Assembly: GCA_034509755.1 (NCBI GenBank)
Contig: CM067541.1
Location: 22,122,001 to 22,186,000, forward strand
DNA length: 64,000 bases
Origin: Anisodus tanguticus
Lineage: Eukaryota > Streptophyta > Magnoliopsida > Solanales > Solanaceae
Direction of reading: 5' to 3'
Shown here: in pieces, positions 11,501-24,357 of the stretch
Numbering within the stretch: the stretch's first letter is position 1
Layout of the letters: the number at the start of each line of letters is the position of its first letter
Notes under the pieces: model-generated
Databases searched by the model: none
What the model saw: only the letters and a program-made list of their open reading frames with translations
Told to the model about the DNA's origin: nothing
Program-made: the position numbers and the translations under genes

Positions 11501-13090
11501 GATGATCAGCTCGACTCCGATGCAAACCGAAAAGAAGTTGTTAGTAAGGAAACTCCATCAGTTAGCTAGTTTGGGAGTCCGGTTAAGGGATTAGGAGGAT
11601 GGTGATTTTGTGATTCAGAATATGTCAGAATCCCCCCTCATATCGGAAGTTAAGGAACGTCAATGAGAAGATCCCAGTTTGATAAAAATCAGAGAAGGCA
11701 TTCAATAGAAGAAGACCACGACCTTTGAGATTGACGAACATGGGATTCTCCAACACCAAGGTCGTTTATGTGTTTCAAAAGTAGTAGGATTATGAGATAG
11801 AATTATGACAGAGGTTCATTGCTCACGATATTCCATTAATCATGGATCTACTAAAATGTACAATGATCTCAAGAGCGTTTATTGGTGGAATGACATGAAG
11901 AGGAGCGTTGCAGAATTTATAGCTCAGTGTTCTAATTGTCAGCAAGTAAAAATAGAGCACCAAAAGCCCGGTGGCTTGACTCAAAATATTGAGATTCTGA
12001 TGTGGCAATGGAAAATGATTAATATGGATTTTATATGGGTTTACCTCGGTTTACCGTAACTTTGATTCTATTTTGGTAATTGTTGACAGACTGACCAAAT
12101 CAGCTCATTTCCTACCAGTTAAAACTACCAACACAGCAGAGGACTATGCGAAGTTGTATGTGAAGGAGAGTGTTCACCTTCATAGTGTGCCTATTTTTAT
12201 TATATCGGACCGAGGTGCACAGTTTACATCTAACTTCTAGAAATCATTTCAAAAAAGGTTTAGGCACCCAACTGAATCTTAGCATAACTTTCTATCTTCA
12301 GACAGACGGGCAAGCTGAGCGAACGATTCAGACGCTCGAGGACATGCTGCGAACTTGTGTATTGAACTTTAAGGGAAATGGGATGATCATTTACCCCTTA
12401 TTGAGTTTACATACAATAACAACTATCATACCAACATTAAAATGGATCCATACTAGGCTTTGTATGGACGGAGATGTAGATCTCCTATCGGATAGTTCGA
12501 GGTGGGCGAATCAGAGTTATTTGGGCCTGATTTAGTACACCAAGCCATAGAGAAGGTAAAGTTGATCCAAGAATAGTTGTTAGTCGCTCAGAGTCGTCAG
12601 AAGTCGTATTCAGATATGCGATGACGAGACTTAGAGTTTTAGGTAGATGATTGGGTCTTCTTAAAAGATTTCACCTATGAAGGGGGTAATGAGATTCGGG
12701 AAGAAGGGAAAGCTCAGCCCAAGATATATTGGGCCATATCGCATAATTCGATGAATTGTTCAAGTAGGTTATGAATTGGACTTGCCTTCAGAGTTGGAGT
12801 TTGTTCATCCGGTTTTCCATGTTTTTATGTTGAGAGCATGTATTAGAGATCCTTCCCGAATTGTACCAATTTGTGATGTGCAGATCACGGAGGATTTATC
12901 ATATGAAGAGGTTCCTATTGCTATCATAGATCGACAAGTCCGCAAGCTGAGGACTAAAGAAGTAGCCTCCGTGAAAGTTAAATGGTGAAATAAAAATGTG
13001 GAAGAGATGACATGGGAGGCGGAAGAGGAAATGATGCACAAGTATCCATACCTATTCCAGACCAACACCGAGGTTCCAAGAGAAGCATAA
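11501..13090 (+). pseudogene. Integrase and chromodomain-like tail, A copy 2
   Basis: The linker KLHQLASLGVRLRD (stop after it) leads to the zinc-binding region at 11805-12059 (YWWNDMKRSVAEFIAQCSNCQQVKIEH). The core domain is spread over 12000-12400, with NMDFIW, a frameshifted region at IISDRG and TDGQAERTIQTLEDML. 12776-12988 gives HPVFHVFMLRACIRDPS. After a stop at 12986 comes NKNVEEMTWEAEEEMMHKYPYLF. The tail is the reduced chromodomain of Tekay/Del elements, thought to steer integration towards particular chromatin. Several stops and at least two frameshifts. Confidence 0.85.
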
Positions 13091-13256
13091 GGTGAATTCT
13101 AATTCCTGATATTATAATTAATGCTTGCGTACCATGTGAGGTCTAATGTAGTGATGTATGTTACCTTATATGGCCATGCAAAAAAATAGTTATATTTTTC
13201 GGGCTACGTAACGGGGATTAGATATGTCACCCAAACATTCGAGGATGAATGTTTTT

Positions 13257-13269
13257 AAGGGGGGAAGGA
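13257..13269 (+). other. Polypurine tract of A copy 2
   Basis: AAGGGGGGAAGGA lies directly before the 3' LTR start. It is the expected RNase H-resistant primer for plus-strand synthesis. The matching tracts are at 41273-41284 and 51388-51399. Confidence 0.8.
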
Positions 13270-15076
13270 TGTAACATTCCGTAATTTTGGGCGATGATTT
13301 GAGAACCTAAACATAGGAAAGTAGACCCGAGCCTTGGAAATTATGTTATATTTAAGTATGCTAATAAAGAGCTTAGTATATAAAAGGATAAAACTCTGAA
13401 ATAATTTAGGACTTAATAATTGTGACGATGGGGATTATTAATAATTAAGTGATGTGGATTAATGCACATGGACCCTTGATTAATGGATAGCAATTAATAT
13501 TGGTGAGGTGTAAGGTCACATTGGGGGAGTGACACGGTTAGTGCCATGGTGTCGAGAAAATGGCCATAACTTGCCACTTGTTAAGGCAATATATATCTAG
13601 TCTCTAGCCTAGCTTTACTCTAAGATAACCAATTTTTTAGCTAAAGTGTACTACTGCTGCACGTACTCCATTACTTTTGCCTACTTGTTCTATCATTAAA
13701 GATCAATCCAAGAATGATCAAATTGTTAGCTAATTGATTTACAAAGGGGAGGAAAACGTTTACAAAATAAGGGGAAAACTTGTTCACTGCCTCCATATCA
13801 ATTTTGTTACAAATTAAATTTGAAATCCAGTGTTATGCTTTCGGACAGTGTTAGCAACAATAGAAACCATCTTGACTCAGATAATTAAGTGGAATCAAGG
13901 TAAGTTAAGGCAAATTATTTTTTTCTCTTGGCATGTTCCATGTAACGAAACGTAACTGTGATATTATTTCATAAATTACTCTACTCTTAGTAGTTATGGA
14001 ATGTTCATATTATTAATTCCTATGTTAAAAGCATATCTAAATATGTTCCTAAATCATTATTGAGGTATGCGAGAAAGATGTTGATATTCCCAATGTTAGC
14101 CGAAGGTACAAGAATATTATGTCATCCGATAAGTTCAAAAGTGTTTCATTGTTATTCATGTATTTTTATTTGCATTATATTCATGTATTATCCTGGGCCC
14201 ATATGTGTTATATACACTACTATATGGTATCAATATATATATGTAGGGGATGGGGAAAAGGGAAAGGCGTTATATACGCGTCACCACCTGCAGCTGGTAC
14301 AAATATCATGAAAAGAAAGATGCCCATGTAAGGCCAATATTAATGCCCTTGTGTAGCCAATATCATATGATGCCCTTCTGTGACCGATATGAAATGATGC
14401 ACCCAGAGGCTGTTATGGGAAGGAAAATGCCCCTGTGTGGCCAATATTTATATGTATACCACATTGGCATTGTGCATGACATTTAGGGATATGTATTAGG
14501 ACCCTCAGGGGCATTTACTACTGGTCAGTTGTTTCTATCTTGGTCGACTGTTTCTGTATCAGATTGTTATATATCTCTGTTATAATGTTTCTTATGCCCG
14601 ACATACTCAGTACATCAGTCGTACTGACGTCCCTTTTGTCGGGGGACCCTGCGTTTCATGCCCGCCGGTTCACGTAGACAAGGCGACGATCCGCGAAGTA
14701 GGTTGCTAATCAGTGGATTTTTGGAGCACTCCCCTTATTTTAGAGTGTCGGTCTAATCTCAGTACGATATATTTTTACATGTATATATGGGTATGGTGGG
14801 GCCCTATCCTGACATGTTGATATCACGTACTCTTTTGAAGCTTGTAGACATGTGTCCTGTGTGTAGCAGTCTTGTATGACCTTGTCGGCCTTTGGGATGT
14901 ATATATATAAGTTGATTTTCTGGTTTACTCTTTCTATATTTATATATGTCAGCAGAGTATTGAGTGACGGCCCTTGTGGCTTCGGATAATTATGGGTAGA
15001 TGTTAAATGTATGGCTAGTGGTACCCGGCGGGTAGGGTCCGTGTGCCCGTCGTAGCACCCCGGTTTGGGTCATGCA
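13270..15076 (+). repeat. 3' LTR of A copy 2 (full length)
   Basis: It begins TGTAACATTCC and ends GTCATGCA, about 1.81 kb, followed by the target duplication CTTTC (15077-15081). It carries the TATA-like site (13377-13385) and the degenerate tandem motif (about 14320-14455). Confidence 0.9.
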
Positions 15077-15251
15077 CTTTCGCAATACATTTTCACCCTA
15101 TATTTTAGTATTCAGTTTACATGTTTTAAATCAGTATTATTGCATGATTTTGATACCCATGTTAATTCAGTAAGCCATGTGGTTCGCCCGGTCACATGTA
15201 GTCAGGCACCGAGTGCCGTGTTTCGCCCAGGTCATAGTTTGAGGTGTTACA
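15077..15251 (+). repeat. LTR-B copy 2, right part
   Basis: LTR-B resumes after A copy 2 and ends GAGGTGTTACA at 15251. Together with 6139-7768 it forms one LTR of about 1.8 kb. Confidence 0.85.
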
Positions 15252-15256
15252 AAACT

Positions 15257-15268
15257 TGGTATCACAGC
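15257..15268 (+). other. tRNA primer-binding site of B copy 2
   Basis: TGGTATCACAGC, five bases after the LTR-B end, differs by one base from TGGTATCAGAGC, the complement of the plant initiator-Met tRNA 3' end. It is absent from copy 1 and damaged in copy 3 (TGGTATATAGCC at 43294). Confidence 0.8.
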
Positions 15269-15320
15269 CTAGGTTCAAGTGTCTTAGGTATTATATGAAA
15301 CCATGTCTATTAGGGTCACT

Positions 15321-15351
15321 TTTATATGTGTGTGTGCGCCACACATATAAA
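15321..15351 (+). other. Leader hairpin of element B, copy 2
   Basis: A 12-bp perfect stem (TTTATATGTGTG paired with CACACATATAAA) encloses the 7-base loop TGTGCGC. The counterpart in copy 3 is at 43357-43387. Element A has a related hairpin at the same place in its leader (37154-37187). Conservation of the stem with changes in sequence suggests an RNA structure; the dimerisation role is inference. Confidence 0.6.
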
Positions 15352-17399
15352 TGGTTGACCATCAAGACATTTAGGATTGTCTCAGTTCTTTCATACTCTA
15401 GATCATGCAATTAGAGCAGTACTTTCAGGAATTCTTCTAACTCGTGCCATGAAGCTTAGAGCCATAAATAACATTCTTTTTTCATCGAATTTTGAATGTA
15501 TCGAATGCGTAAGAGACGAGAAGGAAATTCAAGGTCCAAGTGAGAAGGATTACCCATCGGGGTGTAAATTGTGATGTGCATATTGGTAATAAATGAGATC
15601 TGAGAGGATATTGAAAGTGAGACAAAGTGCATAGTTACTACAGACTAGAGCATAACCCTTAACAAAAATGCAAAAACAGTTATCATGATTTATGGTTATC
15701 ATTTAACCTTAGTTACTAGTTACACAGTGTTTCAGTTAGAAGGATTATGATTATTCAGTACACCAGTGGTCAGTTATGTAGTTATCATATTTCCAATTTT
15801 TAGTGTATCGAGATTCTTATGACTCATGAATATATAGTGATGCTTATGGGTGCTAAACGAAAGTGTAAGTGACGATGACTATAGCAAAAGCTTCAGGTGT
15901 TTTAAGTCTGAGTTAAGACCCAAGACTCGCCAAATAACGCATGAAGTAATTTATCGAGTGATAGTACCCTTTGAAGGACAAGTTTATGCATGGTAGTATA
16001 CGTATGTTCCATACTTTCTGAGAATAAGTTTAATTGGATTTCGGACCATGGAGCTACAAGTATGAGGATGATAGTTCGATTTAAGATCCCACAGTAACAT
16101 ATTATGAAGTTAGCAACAGTAGACATAAAGCGCCATGATAGTTTTGAGCAGAAAATGAGCATAAAGGCAAAGTACCTAGGAGGCAAAGAGACGTGATATT
16201 ATAGAATGTGTTTCTGTACGAACTTTGCACATGACTAAGAAAAGATTGTGTACGACATGAGAATCATGAGCAGACAATATTGAATTTCTGGGGATAGTTT
16301 TAAATTAATTAAGTTTATTTAGATCAGAAAAGAGAGTATGACATTAGTAAGTTACTACAGGAAGTAGATATTACTATAAGATGATAAGATGCGACAGTTT
16401 CCTCTAAGGTTATGTGATTTAAGTGTTTATCCCATGTGTGTATAATTTGACATGACCTTAAAATGTATAGAAAGTTGGGGTTAGATATTTCAACCTTTCA
16501 TTTAAGAGAGACATAATTGCGCCAAGTTTGATCCATGTCTATAGCTCAGAAAATATAGTATACGATCGCAGAACGGGGTCGGATGATAAGAGATGTTAGA
16601 AATAATCTTACGCTTCACTTTATTATTCAAGATAGAACCAAAGAACATGATGCTAGCAGGTAGTTAGTAGTGAATAATAAGTATGTTTGGAGTAGATATA
16701 GTGAATTAGCAATTTTGGCAGTGCTAGTGAGGTACGATTTAATTTCCTTAGTTAGGTTAACACTGGTGAGTGAGTAACAATTTGAATCCACCGAATGCGT
16801 GTTAGAACACAAATAGTTTAAGATAAACATGAAGTACATTGACAGTGGGAGAATAAAATCAGCTAAGCAGTAAGAGAGGAAATTACAGAAGAATAGTCTT
16901 TAAGAGTTAACCAACAAGGAGTTTTCCCTAAGACTTAGAGTGTGAGCAAAGTTAAGTCATTAAGATAGAATATGAAAGTGATTCAGTCCATATAAGTAAT
17001 TTGGTTCCCCATTCATGTAAGTAGTTCAGTTTTCCAAGTGAGGAAGATTGCTCGAAAATGAGTCGAAAGATGAGCCAAAGGTGAAATAAAGTGCACAGAG
17101 TTGCAGAAGATGAGGGAAGTTGATTGGATCCCTAAATATAATATCTTGACCTTTGGTCCAAGTGAGAGATGTGTAAATTGTCAAGGAGTGCAGTTGAATA
17201 TTTGAAAACCTGAAGGGTTTGCATGAGATATGAAGAAACTCAGTTCAGTAATGAGGGAATAATGAGATAATCTCCATAAAGTTGTGCCTCATATGTACAA
17301 GAAACATGAAGTGACTAAAATGATCCTTAATTGACTTATGTCAAGATTAGTTATTGTCAATTAAGTTATCACAGAAAAGCTATAAGATTATGTCCAGTT

Positions 17400-18880
17400 A
17401 TGTGTCACAAAGGTAGTGCCATCGCAAGAGACTCTATTCTTCAGTGTGTTGGTCAAAGACTTAGCGCACAACAGTATTGTGAGTATTAGGAAGTATCTTA
17501 GAAAGATATCAAGTATCAGTAGTTTAACTCATATTATGGCAAATAAGAGATCATGATGAAAGAAGTTCATTGATTAGCAAACCTAGGAGTTCAACTTTTG
17601 GATCCCGAAGATGGTAGAATGGTTGTGCAGAATAGAGCCAAATCCTCCTTAGTAGTTGAGCAAAAGAGGAAAACAGTTTCATGACCCCTATCAATTGCAG
17701 CTAAAGGAAGGGATTCGCAGACATAAATCCATGACTTTTGAACAAAGGGGAGATGATGGTACTCCAAGGTACCAAGGAAAATTTTACGTCTCAGATGTAG
17801 ATAAACGTAAAGTGAGAAGTATGGTAGAGGTGCAAAATTTTAAATATTCTATCTATCCAAGATCTACGAAAATATATCATGACCTCGAGGGGGTTTATTG
17901 GTGGAATGACATGAAGAATAATATATCCAATTTCGTGGCTAAGTTTCTAAATTGGTAGCAAGAAAAAGCCGATTCAACAGAAGATTATGCCAAGTTATAT
18001 ATTCAGGAAAGTTCCAGATTCCATCGAGCTCCAATGTCCATTGAATTAGTTCAAGGTGCTCAGTTCTAAGAGAAATTTCTTTGAAGTCTTTTTTAGAAGG
18101 GATTGAATACCATCTCAGTACCATTTTTCATCCTCAAACAGATCTCAGGCAGATACACTCGAAGATATGTTGGGAGCATGTGCCCTATATTTAAAAGGTA
18201 ATTGGGATGATCATTTGCCTCTCATTGAATTTTCTTCTAATAACATTTATCATGCTAGTATCAAGATGACACCGTTCGAAGTTTTGTATGGGTGAATGTG
18301 TAGATCACCAATTGGTTAGTTCGAAGTTGCTGAAGCAGAGCTGTTAAGACCAGACTTGATCCATCAGGCTATTGAGAAAGTCAAGTTAATTCAGGAGTAT
18401 GTGAAAATGGCTAAGAGTCGTAAGAGTCCTATGCGAATGTGCGGCGCAGAGAATGAGAGTTTCATGTTAACAATTTGGTGTTTCTAAAAAGTTTTGCCTA
18501 TGAAAGGTGTCATGTGGTTTGGAAATAAAGTGAAGCTTAGTCCTAGAAATATCAGACCATACATGAGGAGAATTTTCCAAGTGGCATACGAGTTTGAATT
18601 GCCATAAGTTTATGTGCATCTAGTATTTCATGTAACCATGTTGAGGAAGTGTATGGGAGACCCGTCATTGGTTGTCCCTACTAAATCTATTACAGTTAAG
18701 GATGGTCTAACCTATGAAGAGATCCCTATGACTATTTTTGATTGTCAGATTCGCAAGTTGAGAACTAAGGAAGTTGACTCAATGAAAGTGTTGTGGAGAA
18801 GTCAGAATGTTGAAGACGCTACATAGGGAGCCAAAGAGGACATAAAGTCACGATATCCACACTTATTTGAAGAGTAAGCA
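17400..18880 (+). pseudogene. Broken integrase remnant of element B, copy 2
   Basis: Same order as 4390-5886. 17656-17958 covers the zinc-binding region (YSIYPRSTKIYHDLEGVYWWNDMKNN). Fragments of the core and C-terminal regions run to about 18600 (NQTD-like ILKQISGRY, DLIHQAIEKVKLIQEY). 18614-18826 carries VFHVTMLRKCMGDPS and LWRSQNVEDAT, then a stop. The last residues, about 18830-18876, read AKEDIKSRYPHLFEE, the Tekay-type end. Stops and frameshifts are shared with copies 1 and 3, so the decay predates their duplication. Confidence 0.75.
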
Positions 18881-19129
18881 GAAAGCGTCCAAGGTAAACA
18901 CTTTCAGTATTCATGTCATGTCCCTTGCGTATCCATGTCTCATGTTTCACGTTCATGTATTCATTATTCATATCTCATATCCCCATGTTCATGTTTTCGT
19001 GTAATCATTTCAGTTCAGTCCCCATGTTTCATGTCCTGTTTCGTCACGTTCATGTACTCATGCCATGACTAGTCTTATTCTTAACCATGACACATCATTC
19101 GAGGATAAAGAATCGCAAGGGGTAGATAT

Positions 19130-21015
19130 TGTCACACCTCGTACCTTTAAACTAAGTCTTGTTCAAGATATAGGAGTGTAGGAAACCAAGACGGGAAAGT
19201 TAAAGTTGAAAACCAATTTCAATTCTGCAGACCCAATTTTACGCTAGAGATTGACAGATCGTACAAGTTTGAAAAACCGTCGAAATGAACCGTAAAAGTT
19301 GTTTATGAAATTGACGGATCACAGTAAATTTTACGGACCATATAAGATTATACGGCCCATCATTTTTTACCGTAACATTCTCTCTAGCTTTTGTCATTAA
19401 CTGGAAATTTGCATTTACGTGACCGTCCGATTGTACGGACTGTATAATTATATGGTCCCTTCTTAGACCGTAGAAAATTTGACGGCCTATATAATACGAC
19501 CGTAGTTTCCCCGACGTAGCAATCAGTATAAATATGAGACTTAGTTTTAAAAATCAATTTTTAATACTCTCAAGCCCTAGAATGAAGTTCCTCTCTTCCC
19601 AACCTTCTCCAACATTGAGGTAAGCCTTTATCATGCAATTCTAAGTGAAATTCACCGTTCTTAACCTAGGGTATTCAAAAAAATCCAACTCAAGGAATTA
19701 AAAGTTCAAACTTTGGGTTCTTCCTTACAAGTTCAGATTTTTAAGACAAGTATTGGAGCAAATAAGGTATGTAGAGCTTCTATCCATGTTTTTTCCCACA
19801 CCACGTTTTCCATGAAGCATCAATTCTTCGTAAGTTTTGTGTTTTGTTCTATTATGATGATAACCCTAATACATGTAATACTATACGTCATGCCTATATT
19901 ATATAATTCATCAATTGTATTCATGATAGGTCATTACGATTGTCATGAACCTATCCGTAATCCATGAACGCATGCATTGAATTCCATGAGTTCATAAATA
20001 CAAGTTATAATTATTATTACTCAGTTCCATGAAATTATACATGTTTTTCATGATTTATACAAGTTATATGATATAACTATTCACATGTTAAACTATAATT
20101 GCAAACCATGTTTACAAGTTATTTTCATGAAATCCATGGGATTACAAGCAGACTATTTTCAAGTACATATTTTGGGAGTTGCACAGATTATTGAGAAGGC
20201 TCAGACATTTTGAAACTACGATTGCCAGCATAGGATAAGGATTGCTCCGTCTAGTTAGGACGATACCTTTATGTTACCCATTACGGGTTATTGGATCCAC
20301 TCATGTCATATTCGTGTCTCGTACCCCGGTAAGGTATGAGATGGCTTAGCTGGTGGGAAGAGATCAGACGCCACATTGTAGCGTGGTGATTTCATGTTAG
20401 TTATACTAATGCTCTCCCACGGATATACAGTTATATTATTTTACAAGATTTTTCACATGTTACTTTATTCATGTCAGATCATGTTCATGTTCAGTTTCAG
20501 TTTCAGTTTTTTGTCTTATTATTCCATATGCCTGCTTATTATTTCAGTTACTTTACATACAATGTAATTCAAATGTACTAACGTCTCTCGAGGTACTAAG
20601 TTTTAGGACGACAGATCTGCTTAATAGGATTTACCTCAGTATCATCTATCGGTGATCCCCATTTCCTTTGGTGTGTCAGTCAATTATTTTACATGTTATG
20701 CTTTATAGTAAAGGTAGGTCAGGGCCTTGTCCTAGTAAAATAATTTTACAGTCAGACTCACGTTACAGAGGTTTCATAGACTAGTCTAGTTTAACATGTC
20801 ATGTCAGTATTTGTTTTCTGACTTACTATGTTTTCAGATATTTCTGCAATACATTTTCAGACTATATTATAGTATTTAGTTTACATATTTTAAATCAATA
20901 TTATTGCATGCTTTTGATGCCCATGTTTATTCAACAAGCCATGTGGTTCGCTCGATCACATACAGTCAGGCACCGAGTGTCGTGTTTCACCCAAACCATG
21001 GTTCGGGGCGTTACA
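19130..21015 (+). repeat. LTR-B copy 3, uninterrupted
   Basis: The only whole LTR-B, about 1.89 kb. It begins TGTCACACCTC and ends GGGGCGTTACA. At the site where other copies carry element A it reads GATATTTCTGCAATACATTTT (about 20835-20855), the empty site. It has lost the stretch CATGGAGCCTGCACTTCACGG found at 7481-7502. It abuts the LINE directly at 21016. Confidence 0.88.
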
Positions 21016-23180
21016 GTTTGCTTGTAATCCAAAAGCAACTGAAAACTTAGTGAAAGCCTCTTGCAGAAGCTGAATAAAGTGAGTTTCATCTTTACAAAAT
21101 ATTAGTAAGTCATCAGCAAACCAAATATGCATTATGCTTAATTAATTACACCTAGGATGAAATTTGAACCTAGGATTATCAACTACTACATTCAACTCTC
21201 GCTGAAGATATTCCATAGCAATTACAAACAGATATGGTAACATAGGATCACTTTGTCTAATTCCTCTCTTTCCTTGAAAATGAGGGGTGAAGCCTCTATT
21301 CAGTACAAGTGAATAATATATAGAACTAATACACTCCATCACCCACATAATAAATTTTTAAGGAAAACCTAGATCAACTAGCATGCTTTTAAGAAAACAC
21401 CACTCAATATAATCATAGGTTTTCTTAAATCTGCTTTCATCACACATCTTGGAGACAACCCCTTCCTTGTGTACCACTTAAACAACTCATGACTAAACAA
21501 TATATTGTCAACAATGCTTATACCCTCTATAAATGTAGGTTGGGAGAGACTGGCTATGATACTGATTACACCCTTTAGTCTATTGGTCAGAATATTATTG
21601 ATTATCTTATATATAGTGGTGTAACAGGCTATGGGTCTATAATCCTTAACCATAGAAGGAGAATCAATGTTAGGAACAAGAGTCACAACAGTACCACTTA
21701 TAGACTTGAGTAGCTTACCAGAAGAAAAGAACTCTTTTACAGCTTCAGTGACATCACCTTGGACAATATCCCAGTGTTGAGTAAAAAACTCAATTGGGAA
21801 TCCATCTACACCAGGAGATTTCTCATGTGGCATACTTGTAACATCTTCTAGAATTTTCTAATCAGTGATAACTTTGATAAGATCACATTTTTATTGGGAA
21901 TTGAGACAAGGTCCTCTTTTAATCACCACTGAGTTTGGACATGGCATTTCAGCAACTGCAGATCTCATCAACTTTTAATAGAAATAAATAAACTCAGTTT
22001 CAACTTTATGTGGATCAGTTAACTTTATACCATCATTGTTGTATATGGAGGTAATAATGTTTCTTCTTTCTCTGATTTTACATTGTGCAAAGAAGTACTT
22101 TCTATTGGCATCACCACAAGCTATACATGATGCTATTGACTTCTATCTTAGAGCCTTTTCCTCCACAAGACTCCACTTATATATCTCCCCCACAATGTTC
22201 TTCTCAGTGTAATTCAACAGTTGGTTCATAGGGTGTATTGTCATTTGATCTTGAATAATCATCAAGTCTTGTCTTGCCTACTGCAAATTCTGAGCATATG
22301 ATGCCATATAAGAGTTGATATTCTTCAGATCAGTCTTCACTCTCTTCAACTTCTGCCATAGTTGATACATTAGTCTCTCTACAACTCTGACCCCATGCAG
22401 TCTTAACATTATCAATGAAATGAGGGTGATCCATCACTATTTTAAACAACTTTAAAGGCTTAGGATGGATGGTGACTTTAGTGATACACTGTATAAATAT
22501 TGGACAATGACCAGAGATTCCTGGATTCATAAATTCCACTTCTACACAACCATCATCTTGAATCCAAAGGAAATTACCAAATGCCCAATCAATCTTTGAG
22601 TATACTCTAGAGTCATGTTGTTGCTTGTTACAAAAGGTGTAATGCCACCTTTTGGATCTCAATGGATTGAGTTGAATATTATCTACACATTCCAGGAAAT
22701 CCTTAGTGTCAGCAGGTAACACAGGTGAACCCATCCTATCATCAGAAGAAAGGACATTGTTAGTATCACCACTTAATAATGAAAGACCCTGAATTGTGCT
22801 TGTTAACTGTTTCAAGTCATTCCATAGATCCAGTCTTAGTTGAGCCTCATTATTTGCATATATGCTAGTAAAAAAGTTGAAAAAGAATTTGTTGGGTTCT
22901 CCACATGATAATGAATAAATTGCTCCCTACTAGCGATGATTTGAATCTGAATATGAGGTTTCCAAATTAATCAGACCCTTTCATTAGGAGCCATTGGATA
23001 ATTACTGCATGTATTGCAACCTTGTGCTATCTTCCCCAAAATGCCTTGCGCCTTGTGTTCCTTTACTCTTGTTTCCAAACAGCCAAAAACTTCTATACTA
23101 CACTTTTGCAGAAAAAGCTTCACCTCATTCTGCTTCTAGGGTTGATTCAACCCCCTTATATTCTAGGTAGCTATGATCAT
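21016..23180 (-). pseudogene. LINE ORF2: endonuclease and reverse transcriptase, broken
   Basis: Translation starts at the ATG complementary to 23178-23180: MIIAT, a stop, then NIRGLNQP, a stop, and KQNEVKLFLQK, the usual N-terminus of an APE-type endonuclease. 22330-22815 carries GDTNNVLSSDDRMGSPV and SKIDWAFGNFLW. The active-site SDH reads SGH, so a catalytic aspartate is gone. RT motifs are KSPGVDGF and VKDYRPIACYTTIYKII (21378-21833), then GKRGIRQSDPMLPYLFVIAMEYL (21142-21348) and FADDLLIFCKDE near 21080-21120. The enzyme would nick DNA and reverse-transcribe the LINE RNA in place. Multiple stops and frameshifts make it inactive. Confidence 0.85.
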
Positions 23181-23212
23181 GGGGGGTTGAAACTATCCCC
23201 CGGGTCTCTAGA

Positions 23213-24357
23213 CTATCTAGGTATACCAGTTGTAGACTTGCCTTTTAGCCCATCATATCTGTTAGCAAGATTGACAATATTCTGAGGTAGGTTCTTATCA
23301 TTCTTTGACTGAATCATAGTGTTCTGAGGAGGAATAGATGAGCAACTGGTTATAGTCCCAGTAATGGTATTTGGACCAGCTATATCAACATAGTTACCAT
23401 TGCTATCAGTATTTGTCACAGTGGCATTTTGGGATCCTTTGGTAACCAGTCCTGCCTCTCATTTCTTCTATTTCTTCTTCTCCTATTTGATTTCTCTTTG
23501 AAGTCTTCCTCCTGTTGTACCTCCTTCTCCATATTACAACAATCTTATAATAGACGTCCAAATCTCATACAGTTGGTACAAAATTTGGGGTGCCAATCAT
23601 ATTCAATAGCTTGATGAAAAATACCAGAGGGAGTTCCAACCTCAATTGCAACCACAAGAGGTTGGGAGGTATCAACCTCCACTAGAGCCCTATCATATGA
23701 GATTCTTTCCATATCAGTTGTAAATTTGTCAGTATAGAGTGATCTCCCAATAGCACTGTCTAGTTTACTCAAAGCTTCACTAGACTAATAACCCAATGGT
23801 AAACCTGGGAAAGTAACCCATATTGAAATGATAGTTATTCTATCAGGGTCAAACTCAAAATCAATCTCCATGTTCTGGACAATAAATGGTTTGTTGTGAT
23901 ATGTATTAGGTCCTCCCATTAAAATCTTGGCACAATCCTCAGCTGACGCAAATCTAAATATAAAATATCCAGAATCATGGGAAATGATTTGGGGTTTGGC
24001 AACAACACTCCAATGATACGTACCAAAACTTTCCATCGACTTCATATAAGGTGTATCCCCTATTACGAATCCAATTAGAGCATTTTGCCAATAACTTTTT
24101 TGTGCTATGAAATCATCCTCAACAATATTTACAAAAACTTTGCCTTGATTCATGCTCGAGGGTATATAAGTGAGTGGTTTACCTTTTTGAGCAAGTCGGT
24201 TTTGTACAGAATTCGGCTTAATCTCAGGCGTAGGTTGAGTAGAGGTCACCAAATTAGAGAACTGCAGACGACGAGTAGCCGGTGACGCATCCAATTCACC
24301 AAAATCCTTTAGTTGCACTGAGGTTTGCGAGTCTGTATCGAAGCCCATATCCTCCAC
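23213..24357 (-). pseudogene. LINE ORF1 (DUF4283, zinc knuckle), broken
   Basis: It starts MEDMGFDTDSQTS at 24357. The DUF4283 domain fills roughly residues 70-190 (VFVNIVEDDFIAQKSYWQNALIGFVIGD to IWVTFPGLPLGY). A stop near 23785 breaks the frame. It resumes with SKLDSAIGRSLYTDK and ends in a zinc knuckle (KFCTNCMRFGRLL) where the histidine is R. The proline/serine-rich tail continues to about 23213. ORF1 proteins of plant L1 elements bind the element RNA. The second copy at 48370-49129 is open across the break, so this stop is private to copy 1. Confidence 0.85.

Larger units (their letters stand above)
7769..15076 (+). mobile_element. Gypsy element A, copy 2 (both LTRs, 5' deletion)
   Basis: The element is flanked by CTTTC on both sides (7764-7768, 15077-15081) and lies inside LTR-B. 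Order: 5' LTR cut short near 9136, gag C-terminus, protease, reverse transcriptase, RNase H, integrase with chromodomain-like tail, polypurine tract, full 3' LTR. The pol order RT-RH-IN defines Ty3/gypsy. The integrase tail (VKVKW, VEEMTWEAEEEMMHKYPYLF) fits Tekay/Del chromoviruses. About 0.45 kb of LTR, the primer site, leader and N-terminal gag are missing. Many stops make it non-functional. Confidence 0.9.
15252..19129 (+). mobile_element. Interior of gypsy element B, copy 2
   Basis: This copy keeps the leader: primer site TGGTATCACAGC (15257-15268, initiator-Met type) and a hairpin at 15321-15351. From about 15450 to 17380 there is no recognisable coding domain. Integrase remnants follow. 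Flanked by LTR-B copies 2 and 3, it forms with the copy at 2424 an LTR-interior-LTR-interior-LTR series sharing its middle LTR. That pattern is produced by unequal recombination. Confidence 0.85.

Noticed and set aside
23429..23614. Plus-strand frames in the LINE, including a leucine/phenylalanine-rich one
   Set aside because: Antisense to LINE ORF1 and its zinc-knuckle tail.
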